DNA of 57,483 bases, taken from positions 1 to 57,483 of the forward strand of contig CACXXT010000017.1 of the NCBI GenBank assembly GCA_902771725.1, in the 5' to 3' direction. Source of the stretch: an uncultured Bacteroidales bacterium. Lineage in GTDB: Bacteria > Bacteroidota > Bacteroidia > Bacteroidales > Bacteroidaceae. The notes below the pieces were generated by a model. The model made no database searches. It was given only the letters and a program-made list of their open reading frames with translations, and was not told the origin of the DNA. The position numbers and the translations under genes are program-made. Positions 9,270-17,354 of this stretch are shown here, in pieces (within the stretch, counting starts at the first letter, position 1; each line of letters begins with the position of its first letter).

Positions 9270-10496
9270 TTAGACATCCTCAAGCTTACGTCCATCTGTA
9301 TAATCCCTCGTACACATTTCATAGATGAGTTGTATCCAAATGATGGCTACGGGCAGAGCCTTCAGGGCGTAGGGTTGTACCCACTCCTTGCGAAGATAGG
9401 CGGGGAAGAGGTCGGAGGGGGACATGGAGGAGAGGAGAAAGGCAAAGACCATCAAGGCGATGTCCCATCGGTTGCGTTTCCAAGGAGCTGCCCAGAACCA
9501 CAAGGCGACGCCCACGAAGGCGATGATGTACGTACTAGATTCGCTCCCCGTGCTGAAAAGGACGGTGAACATCAGCACCGAGGCCATCGTGGTCAGGCGG
9601 AAAGCGATAGGAACGTCAGAAGAGTATCCCAGACCTCGAAAACCACCATAACGGGAGGAAAGGATGAGGCGCAGATAGGGCAAGGCAAAGAGCACCATTC
9701 CCGGGATAATCAGCCATAGGTCGGAGTATGCTACACAACCAGAAATCTTACGCACCATACCCAAAAGCGATATGTTCTGTCCGCCCGCAAAAAGGTTTTC
9801 TGCATTCTTGGCGGTCAGGCTCTCGTACCAACCTGCATATTGCGAAAGGACATATTCCGGGTTGCTCAGCACCATGGGAGCCACAAACATCACCGCCGCC
9901 CAGAACAGAAGGGAAAGGACGAAACGTCCTTTATGCTTCGAGAAAAAGAAGAACGCCAGTCCGACGATGCCATAGAGTTTGACAAAAGTCCCAAGCATGA
10001 TAAAGAACGCCGCCCAGAAATCCCGCTCGCGGTGGATGCAGACAAATGTCAGGACGATTCCCGCCGTGATGGCAATATTGTATTGGCTCATAAACAGAGC
10101 CGTCAACTGTTCGTGGGCGCAGAACCATAGAATCGCGACTTGGAAGCCCCAGCTGACAGGCAGTTTTCGGATGGCGACATACAGGAACATCGAAAGCGCT
10201 ATCAGCCAAAAGAGCAGCCCCACCCATTCCGGCATCACGGCAAAAGGAGCGATGACCAGACTGAAGAAGGGACCATAGTGGTTGGTGTCGAAATACTCAT
10301 CGGGATATTCCGCATATAGCGATGTCCCTTGCAACGTATGCCAGAAGACACCTCTGAAAATGAGGTAGTTGTTGTGCTTGGTAATCTTCATAAGCGCCGC
10401 CACGATTGGTAGCAGCAGCCAGAGGCCGAACAGTGTGCGACGGTCTGTGAAAAATGGCTTCCTCAGTAAATCTTGGATGCGTGTAATTAGATTCAT
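9270..10496 (-). CDS. GT87 family membrane mannosyltransferase-like protein
   Basis: A 408-residue polytopic membrane protein with about ten hydrophobic helices. The aspartate and tyrosine-rich loop between early helices (YPDEYFDTNHYGPFFSLV) resembles GT-C enzymes of the GT87 family, which use polyprenyl-phosphate sugars on the outer face of the inner membrane. The ATG at 10494-10496 is preferred because a promoter box (10517-10525) lies between it and the longer in-frame start. It ends convergently against the GT4 gene. The GT2 genes nearby, notably the GtrB-like one at 12616-13572, could supply its polyprenyl-linked donor. Confidence 0.78.
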   Translation of the reverse strand: MNLITRIQDLLRKPFFTDRRTLFGLWLLLPIVAALMKITKHNNYLIFRGVFWHTLQGTSLYAEYPDEYFDTNHYGPFFSLVIAPFAVMPEWVGLLFWLIALSMFLYVAIRKLPVSWGFQVAILWFCAHEQLTALFMSQYNIAITAGIVLTFVCIHRERDFWAAFFIMLGTFVKLYGIVGLAFFFFSKHKGRFVLSLLFWAAVMFVAPMVLSNPEYVLSQYAGWYESLTAKNAENLFAGGQNISLLGMVRKISGCVAYSDLWLIIPGMVLFALPYLRLILSSRYGGFRGLGYSSDVPIAFRLTTMASVLMFTVLFSTGSESSTYIIAFVGVALWFWAAPWKRNRWDIALMVFAFLLSSMSPSDLFPAYLRKEWVQPYALKALPVAIIWIQLIYEMCTRDYTDGRKLEDV

Positions 10497-10516
10497 GACA
10501 ATGGTCTTTTCTGGCG

Positions 10517-10525
10517 ACAAAGATA
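10517..10525 (-). promoter_or_regulatory. -7 promoter box for GT87 gene
   Basis: The minus strand reads TATCTTTGT about 20 bases upstream of the chosen ATG. This argues against the start 18 codons further upstream. Confidence 0.55.
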
Positions 10526-10598
10526 CGCTTTTCCGACTATTTTGCCACACAAAAGTGAAAAAAAAAACGTTTTATGAGGTAGAATGACGAAAAAACAC

Positions 10599-10607
10599 TA
10601 TTTTTGC
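10599..10607 (+). promoter_or_regulatory. -7 promoter box for GT2 gene
   Basis: TATTTTTGC, 19 bases upstream of the ATG at 10627. No good TTTG is visible upstream, so the promoter may be weak or activated. Confidence 0.55.
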
Positions 10608-10626
10608 GCATTCTAAAGTCTCAAAC

Positions 10627-11376
10627 ATGATTTCTGTTGTCATCAATACGTATAACGCAGAACGGCACCTTGAACGCGTGTTGCAATCCGTCGAGGGTTT
10701 CGATGAGGTGCTCATCTGCGATATGGAGAGCACCGACTCGACACTGGACATTGCCCGCCGCTACGGCTGTCGCATTGTCACCTTCCCACGTGGTCAGCAC
10801 CGCATCGTCGAACCCGCCCGGGAGTTTGCCATCCACGAAGCCAAGTATGACTGGGTGCTGGTAGTTGATGCCGACGAACTAGTGACTCCAGAACTTCGCG
10901 CGTACCTTTATGATTATATCCATCGGACAGATAGTGCCGATGGTCTCTTCATCCCCCGCAAAAACTATTTCATGGGGCAGTGGATGCACTGCATCTATCC
11001 CGACCCCATCCTACGTTTCATGCGTCAGAGCAAGACACACTGGCCCCAGTACGTCCATGCCATCCCCGTTGTCGATGGCCGTGTTGACCGCATACCTCCG
11101 CACCGCAAGGAACTGGCTTTCATCCACATTGCCAACGATTCCGTTCGTGTCATTGTCAGCAAGATGAACGACTACACGGACAACGAAGTGCAGAAGCGTG
11201 CCCACAAGCGCTATAGTATCTGGGCATTCTTATGGCGCCCATTCTTCCGATTCTTCAAGGCCTACGTGCTAAAAGGCGGCTTCCGCGATGGCCTGCCGGG
11301 TTTCATCCGCGCCTGTCTGGAAGGGCACTACCAGTTCATCATGCTCTCGAAGAAAGCGGAGTTGGAACGTCAATGA
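10627..11376 (+). CDS. Glycosyltransferase family 2 (WaaE/KdtX-like)
   Basis: A 249-residue GT-A fold enzyme starting MISVVINTYNAERHLERVL, with ICDMESTDST and VLVVDADELVTPEL, whose aspartates bind the metal and nucleotide-sugar. The length and the absence of membrane helices match the WaaE-like lipopolysaccharide-core beta-glycosyltransferases. It has its own promoter at 10599-10607. The 3' end overlaps the 3' end of the opposite-strand GtrA/GT11 gene by 38 bases, so the two transcripts are complementary at their tails. Confidence 0.88.
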   Translation: MISVVINTYNAERHLERVLQSVEGFDEVLICDMESTDSTLDIARRYGCRIVTFPRGQHRIVEPAREFAIHEAKYDWVLVVDADELVTPELRAYLYDYIHRTDSADGLFIPRKNYFMGQWMHCIYPDPILRFMRQSKTHWPQYVHAIPVVDGRVDRIPPHRKELAFIHIANDSVRVIVSKMNDYTDNEVQKRAHKRYSIWAFLWRPFFRFFKAYVLKGGFRDGLPGFIRACLEGHYQFIMLSKKAELERQ

Positions 11377-12619
11377 AGACATCGTCCAAGGAGCGCAACA
11401 GGGTGTCAAAACTGGAGAAACTTTCAGGAGTGAGCGTTGCGTCCTTATCATAAATCCACCAGAGGGGTACATCACGATACATCGAAGCTACGAGGGAGAA
11501 GGTGCTGGGAGCACCCATAAGATAATCGCAATGCGACAGCACGCAAAGATCCTCGCCGGGGTTGCCCTTCGGGAATACGAACTCCACATCAGGTACCGCC
11601 TTTCTGTACGCCTCTGGAGAGAGCGAGGGGTCGTTGCCACAGAGATATACCACTAATTTCTTTTCAGGGTGCGCCTGCCGGAATTCACGGATGAGTCGCT
11701 GCATCGTAGCATCGTCATAGAAGTAGCGTCCCCCCAGGAACCGCGCATAATCACCCCGGCGGATGTGAACACCCAGACGGATATAGTTCTCACGCGTCAA
11801 CCACGGCATCATCTTCAACTGCGCCTTCTGCTCCACCTCGGGCAGGAAGGCAAAGAGATTGCAAATCTCCCGCCGGTACTTGGCAAAGAGGTCGTTGAAA
11901 TGCACGTACCAGCCGTCGATCCACGCCCAATGGTATTGCCGCAACAGGGCATCCATCCCCACCTCATCGGCCTGACGACGAACGTCAAAGTCCAGCACGG
12001 GCAACAGGTGCAGTCGTGCCGCCAGCTTGGACAGGGCATAAACAATGAAATGATGTCCGCGTGTGCGGCAGATGTGAAAATACTGGTATTTGTATGCAAA
12101 GCGGGTGGAAAGGGCACGGGCGTTGTTCTCCCGTGACCAGGCGTAGAGGTGTCCGAACTGCAAAATGTTGTTGCACATCTGTCCGCGGTCGTGAACGAAG
12201 AAGAGCGGAAGACTATGGTGGATAAAGACATAACGCAACAGCAGAAAATTGATGGGCACCACGATGACCATGACGAGGATGGGTGCCAGGAACTCTCCAA
12301 CGCCCAACCAGAGAAATAGTTCCAAGAGAATGATTTCCAGCAGATAATTGAGGATATGACTCCCCACGAAACCCATGGCGTTGCCGACACTCGGTTGCCG
12401 CTGAAAGGTGAAATAGGTCGTCAGGACGTAGTTGCAGATGAGACCGACTCCATAACCCACCGTGTAGGCTACCGCCGCCGTACTCCATGGTAGTACCAGG
12501 CAATACACGCCATAGTGTAGGAGCGAAGAAACGGAACCCGTGACGCCGAAGCGTACGATGCGCCAGAAATCCTTCTTTCGTTCCGGGTAGCGCTGACCAA
12601 GTTCGTATATCCAGTTCAT
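11339..12619 (-). CDS. Fusion of GtrA-like membrane domain and GT11-like fucosyltransferase
   Basis: A 426-residue protein made of two normally separate families. Residues about 18-135 form a GtrA-like domain with four hydrophobic helices, beginning WRIVRFGVTGSVSSLLHYGVY. Residues about 138-420 resemble alpha-1,2-fucosyltransferases of family GT11, with VHDRGQMCNNILQFGHLYAW near the start and GVHIRRGDY (285-291), the conserved nucleotide-sugar motif. No stop or alternative start separates the parts; the first methionine after the junction is inside the GT11 motif. GtrA proteins help flip or present polyprenyl-linked sugars. The stop codon of the GtrB-like gene upstream overlaps this start by 4 bases. 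The role is likely surface-glycan modification; sugar identity is inferred. Confidence 0.78.
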   Translation of the reverse strand: MNWIYELGQRYPERKKDFWRIVRFGVTGSVSSLLHYGVYCLVLPWSTAAVAYTVGYGVGLICNYVLTTYFTFQRQPSVGNAMGFVGSHILNYLLEIILLELFLWLGVGEFLAPILVMVIVVPINFLLLRYVFIHHSLPLFFVHDRGQMCNNILQFGHLYAWSRENNARALSTRFAYKYQYFHICRTRGHHFIVYALSKLAARLHLLPVLDFDVRRQADEVGMDALLRQYHWAWIDGWYVHFNDLFAKYRREICNLFAFLPEVEQKAQLKMMPWLTRENYIRLGVHIRRGDYARFLGGRYFYDDATMQRLIREFRQAHPEKKLVVYLCGNDPSLSPEAYRKAVPDVEFVFPKGNPGEDLCVLSHCDYLMGAPSTFSLVASMYRDVPLWWIYDKDATLTPESFSSFDTLLRSLDDVFIDVPTPLSSRA

Positions 12620-13572
12620 AGGGCAGGTTCGTGCGACAGCACTTCTTTAATATGGTAGAGGGGGCGGTGCTTCACCTCCTGATAGATCTTTCCGATATAG
12701 ATTCCTGTCACTCCCACTCCCAACAACACGAAACCGCCCACGAGCCAGATACTAAGGATGAGCGATGCCCAACCAGGAACCGCTGTTCCAGCAATGAGGG
12801 CGTGTATCACATAAATACCAATAAAAAGGCTGATGATGAGGAATAGGACTCCCGTGTAGGTTACCAGATACAAAGGTTTGACGGAGAACGAGGTAATACC
12901 ATCCAGCGCCAGTCCCGCCATACGGTTTAGATTATATTTCGAATGTCCTGACACACGCTCGCTGATGACGTCATCCACGGTGGTCGAGGGCAGACCGATG
13001 AGCGGAATCAAGCCACGGAGATAGATGTTACTCTCGCCGTATTCAGCCAACAAGTCCAAGGCGCGACGCGAGAGCAGACGGAAGTCGGCGTGGTTGAACA
13101 CGCTCTCCACTCCCATGGCATACTGCAACTTGTAGAACGCCTCGGCAGAATAGCGTTTCAGCAGCGGGTCTGCCGTACGTGAGACCTTGACACCATAGAC
13201 GACCTCATACCCCTTTTCCAGTGAGGTTATCATCTGGGGAATGGCCTGTAGGTCGTCCTGCAGGTCTGCATCGATGGTCACCACGGCGTCAACCCAGTGA
13301 CGGGCAGTCATCATTCCAGCCATGATGGCATTCTGATGGCCACAGTTGCGGGTGAGGTTGATACCGCAGACGCGAGGATTCTGCACGTGATGCTGGCAGA
13401 TGATATCCCATGTGCGGTCGCAACTACCGTCATTGACGAAGACCATCAGGCTATCGGCCGAGATGAGTTTCTGAGCTATCATTTGCTCGAAGAGTTCCGT
13501 CAGACGAGAAATGGATGAGACGAGGACTTCCTCTTCGTTGTAGCAGGGAGATATGGTGGCTAAACGGATCAT
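12616..13572 (-). CDS. GtrB-like polyprenyl-phosphate glycosyltransferase
   Basis: A 318-residue GT2 enzyme with a cytoplasmic catalytic domain (ISPCYNEEEVL, FVNDGSCDRTW, TIDADLQDDLQAI) and two C-terminal transmembrane helices (about 230-255 and 265-290). This layout matches GtrB and ArnC-type enzymes, which move a sugar from UDP onto polyprenyl phosphate. It overlaps the GtrA/GT11 fusion gene by 4 bases, consistent with a GtrA/GtrB pair. The product would feed GT-C enzymes such as the GT87 protein. Confidence 0.88.
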   Translation of the reverse strand: MIRLATISPCYNEEEVLVSSISRLTELFEQMIAQKLISADSLMVFVNDGSCDRTWDIICQHHVQNPRVCGINLTRNCGHQNAIMAGMMTARHWVDAVVTIDADLQDDLQAIPQMITSLEKGYEVVYGVKVSRTADPLLKRYSAEAFYKLQYAMGVESVFNHADFRLLSRRALDLLAEYGESNIYLRGLIPLIGLPSTTVDDVISERVSGHSKYNLNRMAGLALDGITSFSVKPLYLVTYTGVLFLIISLFIGIYVIHALIAGTAVPGWASLILSIWLVGGFVLLGVGVTGIYIGKIYQEVKHRPLYHIKEVLSHEPAL

Positions 13573-13587
13573 GAAGAGTCGAAAATT

Positions 13588-14379
13588 TTATAGTTGAGAG
13601 TTTAATTTGCTTTGGACAAACTCCTGGAAGGTAATGAATTCTGCGCCGCGCTCCTTCAACATCCGGATAAGATTGTCGAGGCGACGGCAGAGTTGCTGCC
13701 CGCTATGGTTGCGGATGATGAAAGGCATCTTCAACTCCGGATGCTCACGTAATTCGTAGAACTCCCAAGGGTGGAAGTAGGTGACGAAGTACCCATCATG
13801 CTTCAAAGTACGACGCACCAAGAGGTGGTAGAGCCATTCCGGCATGTTGTGCAGAGCGAGCCAGAAGAGCGGGAAGCGCACCCAGGGCGTCACCGATGCG
13901 GGAATCTGCATGACACAGCCTTTCATGAACCACGTTCGGGGAGCCGTCAGGTGCATGTAACGGCCAGGAATGAAAGCGGGATTGAGCGAAGAATTATATC
14001 TATATCCACACGCCTCCAGTTCATCGTCGGAGACGGGGAACATACGGGGCTGACGATAGCCGAAAACCTCCTCGCCGATGACGCCTTCCACAATCTCCTT
14101 GGAACGTCGCACATCGGAAGCCTGTGGTTTCCAGTGATCTACACCGTGGCATGCCACTTCGTGCCCTTCCTCGCGGATGCGCCGCATCACTTCCGGCGCG
14201 TGCTCGGCAAAGTTACCCGTACAGAAGAACGTGGCTCGCACGCCGTTCTTCTTCAGGACGTCCAGGATGCGACAAGTACCCTCCACAGACACCTCCATCC
14301 CTTCCTTCAGCGTATCGTATTCTACGCCATGCTCGCGAGGAACGTCGAACTCTTCTGTATCGAAACTCAATAGTACCAT
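13588..14379 (-). CDS. Polysaccharide deacetylase (NodB homology domain)
   Basis: A 263-residue carbohydrate esterase 4-like protein. Residues 4-10 contain LSFDTEEF with the conserved Asp pair, and HEVACHGVDHW gives the H-x3-H metal ligands. FFCTGNFAEH and YRQPRMFPVS are further family blocks. It has no signal peptide, so it probably acts on a lipid-linked or nucleotide-linked sugar in the cytoplasm, removing N-acetyl groups. It lies in the minus-strand glycan operon with 15 bases to the next gene. Deacetylation of a lipooligosaccharide sugar is the best guess. Confidence 0.88.
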   Translation of the reverse strand: MVLLSFDTEEFDVPREHGVEYDTLKEGMEVSVEGTCRILDVLKKNGVRATFFCTGNFAEHAPEVMRRIREEGHEVACHGVDHWKPQASDVRRSKEIVEGVIGEEVFGYRQPRMFPVSDDELEACGYRYNSSLNPAFIPGRYMHLTAPRTWFMKGCVMQIPASVTPWVRFPLFWLALHNMPEWLYHLLVRRTLKHDGYFVTYFHPWEFYELREHPELKMPFIIRNHSGQQLCRRLDNLIRMLKERGAEFITFQEFVQSKLNSQL

Positions 14380-14404
14380 CTATATGAATATAAGATTAAC
14401 GGAT

Positions 14405-15364
14405 TTACATCTTGATTTTTCCTGTTTCAGGATCAAGCATTCTTTCATATTCTTCCCGAGTTCGCTTCCAGCGATTGTGTGTCCACAGCCACAAGGCGGG
14501 CTGGCGCCTGATGGTCTGCTCCAGACGACGGAAATATTCTCGGGTAATGCTGAGTTCTTCTGCCTTCTTCGGGTTCTCTGTCATCAACTGGAACTCAGCT
14601 TCATAGTAACCTCGTCGGATGCGGCGCAGGTCGATATAGACGCATGCCATATCGAAACGACACGCGATGCGCTCGGCACCTGCCAGTACGGGAGTATTCT
14701 CGTGGTTGAGGAAGGTCAGCCAGTCGCCAATGTTATTCCAGAAAGGCACTTGGTCGGCTATGAACCCCATAACCACCGGCTTGCCCTGCTGGCGGTTCTT
14801 CACGATGTAGCGCAGGACGTCCATGACGGGGACATTGTCCGGCCCCATACGATGGCGTGGATAAAGCAACAGTTGGTCCATCACGGGATTCTCCAGGACG
14901 TGATAGACCTGCGAGCCGGCATAGTTCTCTGCCTGCAGCCACAGCGGAATGCTCGACACCCACTCCCAATTACAATAGTGGCCCAAATAAAGGGCGACGC
15001 CCTGTCCGCGGCGCACGCATTCATCTACGACCTCAGTGCCCTTGAACACCATGCGCTTGCGCATCTCCTCCTTGCTGATAGAGAAGAGCTTTATGGTCTC
15101 CACGATGTAGTCGCAGAACCAGTGGTAGAACTCCTTCTCTATCTGCCTCCGGTCGCACTCGTTCTTCTCCGGAAAGCTGACACTCAGGTGTTTGCGAACA
15201 AGCTTGCGGCGATAGCCGGCAACGTAGTACACCAACAGATAGAAGCACGCCGACAGGAGATAAAGCGCCCTCAAGGGAAGTAAAGACAACACATAGACAA
15301 GGGCGAAAAGCACCTTGTAGCAACATCGCTGCCATAGGGATAGTGTATAAGTGGAACTGGCCAT
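14405..15364 (-). CDS. lpxL: Lipid A acyltransferase (LpxL/HtrB family)
   Basis: A 319-residue inner-membrane enzyme that adds a secondary acyl chain to the lipid A precursor. One N-terminal hydrophobic helix (about 16-50) is followed by LGHYCNWEW, which supplies the catalytic H-x4-E pair (H129 and E134). WLWTHNRWKR near the C-terminus is a typical conserved block. It sits between the deacetylase and the LtaS-like genes, in agreement with lipid A and core assembly. Acyl donor and position cannot be told. Confidence 0.9.
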   Translation of the reverse strand: MASSTYTLSLWQRCCYKVLFALVYVLSLLPLRALYLLSACFYLLVYYVAGYRRKLVRKHLSVSFPEKNECDRRQIEKEFYHWFCDYIVETIKLFSISKEEMRKRMVFKGTEVVDECVRRGQGVALYLGHYCNWEWVSSIPLWLQAENYAGSQVYHVLENPVMDQLLLYPRHRMGPDNVPVMDVLRYIVKNRQQGKPVVMGFIADQVPFWNNIGDWLTFLNHENTPVLAGAERIACRFDMACVYIDLRRIRRGYYEAEFQLMTENPKKAEELSITREYFRRLEQTIRRQPALWLWTHNRWKRTREEYERMLDPETGKIKM

Positions 15365-15383
15365 AGGGGGAGGAGTTTAGAAT

Positions 15384-17354
15384 TCAAGGAGTCAGCCTGT
15401 CTTCGTTCATCCGACTCATGTACTGCTGAACGATTGCCCGCAGCTCACGCTCCATCTGGGGCTGTTCGGGTCGCTGTCCAAGCAGGTTTCGCTGCAACAA
15501 ACTGTCGCTGAGTTCGTACAAGGCATGCGCCTTTCCGGTGGCTCCGTCCAGCTGCAGCAGCAGGTCATGCTTCACGTATTGATAGACACCGTTGTTGTAA
15601 TTCACAGCCCAGGTGCTGTCCGGCGGCGTGGCAAAGAGGTCGCAGCCGAAGGCCAGATATGGCTGGTCATAACCCAACAGGCCAAGCACCGTGGGGAGAA
15701 TGTCCGTCTGTTGGGCGATGGCCATGCGACGTCCTGGCTTCACGAGCTCACGGCTGGGATCATAAAAGAGGATTGGAGAACAGAAGCCACCTATGTCCGT
15801 CTGATAGAATGCATGGTCACTCAGGTTCGTATGGTCGGAGGTGAGCACGAACAGGGTGTTGCGGAACCACGGCTGTCGGCGTGCCGTCTCGAAGAAACGG
15901 CGTAGGGCGTGGTCGGTATAGCGGATGCACTTGTGGATGACAATGCCCTCCTCGGGGAAGGTGTCGCGGTATGCTTCGGGGATGGCGTAGGGGTGATGGC
16001 TGCTGGCGGTGAAGACGGCCGTCATGAAAGGCTCTTTCATCTCCGACATCTTCTCGGCGTAGAACTGCAGGAAAGGTTCATCCCAGATGGCCCACAAACC
16101 ATCGAAGTCCCTGTCGCCGTCGAAATGCGGGTCGGCATTGTACTCCGTACGTCCGAAGTAACGCTGGAAGCCGGTCTTTCGCGCAAAAGCCTGGAAGCCC
16201 ATGGAGCCGTTCTCTGCACCATGGAAGAATGCGGTCTCGTAGCCCTTTGTGCCCAGTGCCTGCGCCAGCCCTCCCAGCTCGTTCATCGATGCCGGGGTGA
16301 GGAAGAAAGGTTCCACGAACATAGGAATTCCCGAGAGGATACTGGGCATGCCGTCGATGCTCTTGCGGCCGTTGCAGAAGCTCCATCGGAAGGTGGCACT
16401 GCTGTCGCAGAGCTCGTCTACGAAAGGCGTATAGCCCTGGTAATGCCCATCCTCCAACGTCTCGTTCAGCGCTCCGATGTACTCTCGTCCGAAACTCTCT
16501 ACAATCAGCACCACCACATTCTTCATGCCGGCAGCTGCCTGCTTGCCGTCGGGCCTGTGCACGGGGCTGTACACCGCTTCCAGCTCCGCCTGGTCCTCGA
16601 AGTAGGTGGGCGTCACAAACACGGACTTCCCTATGGTCCTCAGGAGCGAGAAGGGAGTGTTGAGGATGACGGCCGCCTCGGCTGGACGTGCCACATACTG
16701 GGTAGCATTCGATATCGTAATGGGGCGCACGGCCGTCGTGGCTCCACCCCTCATGCCGATGATGGTCAGGGGTATGTAGGCGACGAAGCAAAACAACTGA
16801 ACAAGGTAGTAGGCTGCACATGACTTAGCATTCAGCCTCATTTGTCCTGAAGGAGTACCGCTTCCTCCTGGGCGATAGGCCTTCCACAGTAGGATGATGA
16901 GCGCCACGCCGGCCACCACCAGGTACCAGTGTCGCAGCAACTCCACGGCGAAAACGCCGCCAAGGTTGCCTTCGTTGGAAAACTCCTGGAAGACGGTAGT
17001 CGTCGTGCGCCGGCCTGTATAGGGGAAGTAGGCAGCATCGGCCAGATTGATGACCACGGCCAGCCCGTTGACCACGACGAACAGCCACTTCGCCACTCGC
17101 TGGTAGCGCGCGCTCTCCTTCCAATGCAGCGGAATCAGCATCGCCACAGCGTAGAGGACGTTGGTGTAGAGGATGGCCGAGGAATCAAACATCCAGGCAC
17201 CCGTAAGAATCTCTCCCAAGGTATTGTGGCTCCAGAAGCCCTCGAAGGCAGCCGCGTTCTCCGCCCAATAGATTAGACGGCAGAGCCCGTAAACGACATA
17301 GACGAGCGCCATATTCCAGAGGAAAGCCAGCGGTGTACGGATCAGATTCTTCAT
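15384..17354 (-). CDS. LtaS-like sulfatase-fold phosphoglycerol/phosphoethanolamine transferase
   Basis: A 656-residue protein with five N-terminal transmembrane helices (about residues 1-230) and a periplasmic alkaline phosphatase/sulfatase-like domain (about 270-640). Visible active-site segments are VVLIVESFGREY, NGRKSIDGMPS, HGAENGSMGF and TSDHTN. In LtaS the nucleophile is Thr in GKTSD; here the equivalent position is Ser. In a Gram-negative cell it likely transfers a phospho-polar head group onto lipooligosaccharide or another glycan. It is a tandem paralogue of the next gene, with a 4-base overlap. Confidence 0.85.
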   Translation of the reverse strand: MKNLIRTPLAFLWNMALVYVVYGLCRLIYWAENAAAFEGFWSHNTLGEILTGAWMFDSSAILYTNVLYAVAMLIPLHWKESARYQRVAKWLFVVVNGLAVVINLADAAYFPYTGRRTTTTVFQEFSNEGNLGGVFAVELLRHWYLVVAGVALIILLWKAYRPGGSGTPSGQMRLNAKSCAAYYLVQLFCFVAYIPLTIIGMRGGATTAVRPITISNATQYVARPAEAAVILNTPFSLLRTIGKSVFVTPTYFEDQAELEAVYSPVHRPDGKQAAAGMKNVVVLIVESFGREYIGALNETLEDGHYQGYTPFVDELCDSSATFRWSFCNGRKSIDGMPSILSGIPMFVEPFFLTPASMNELGGLAQALGTKGYETAFFHGAENGSMGFQAFARKTGFQRYFGRTEYNADPHFDGDRDFDGLWAIWDEPFLQFYAEKMSEMKEPFMTAVFTASSHHPYAIPEAYRDTFPEEGIVIHKCIRYTDHALRRFFETARRQPWFRNTLFVLTSDHTNLSDHAFYQTDIGGFCSPILFYDPSRELVKPGRRMAIAQQTDILPTVLGLLGYDQPYLAFGCDLFATPPDSTWAVNYNNGVYQYVKHDLLLQLDGATGKAHALYELSDSLLQRNLLGQRPEQPQMERELRAIVQQYMSRMNEDRLTP

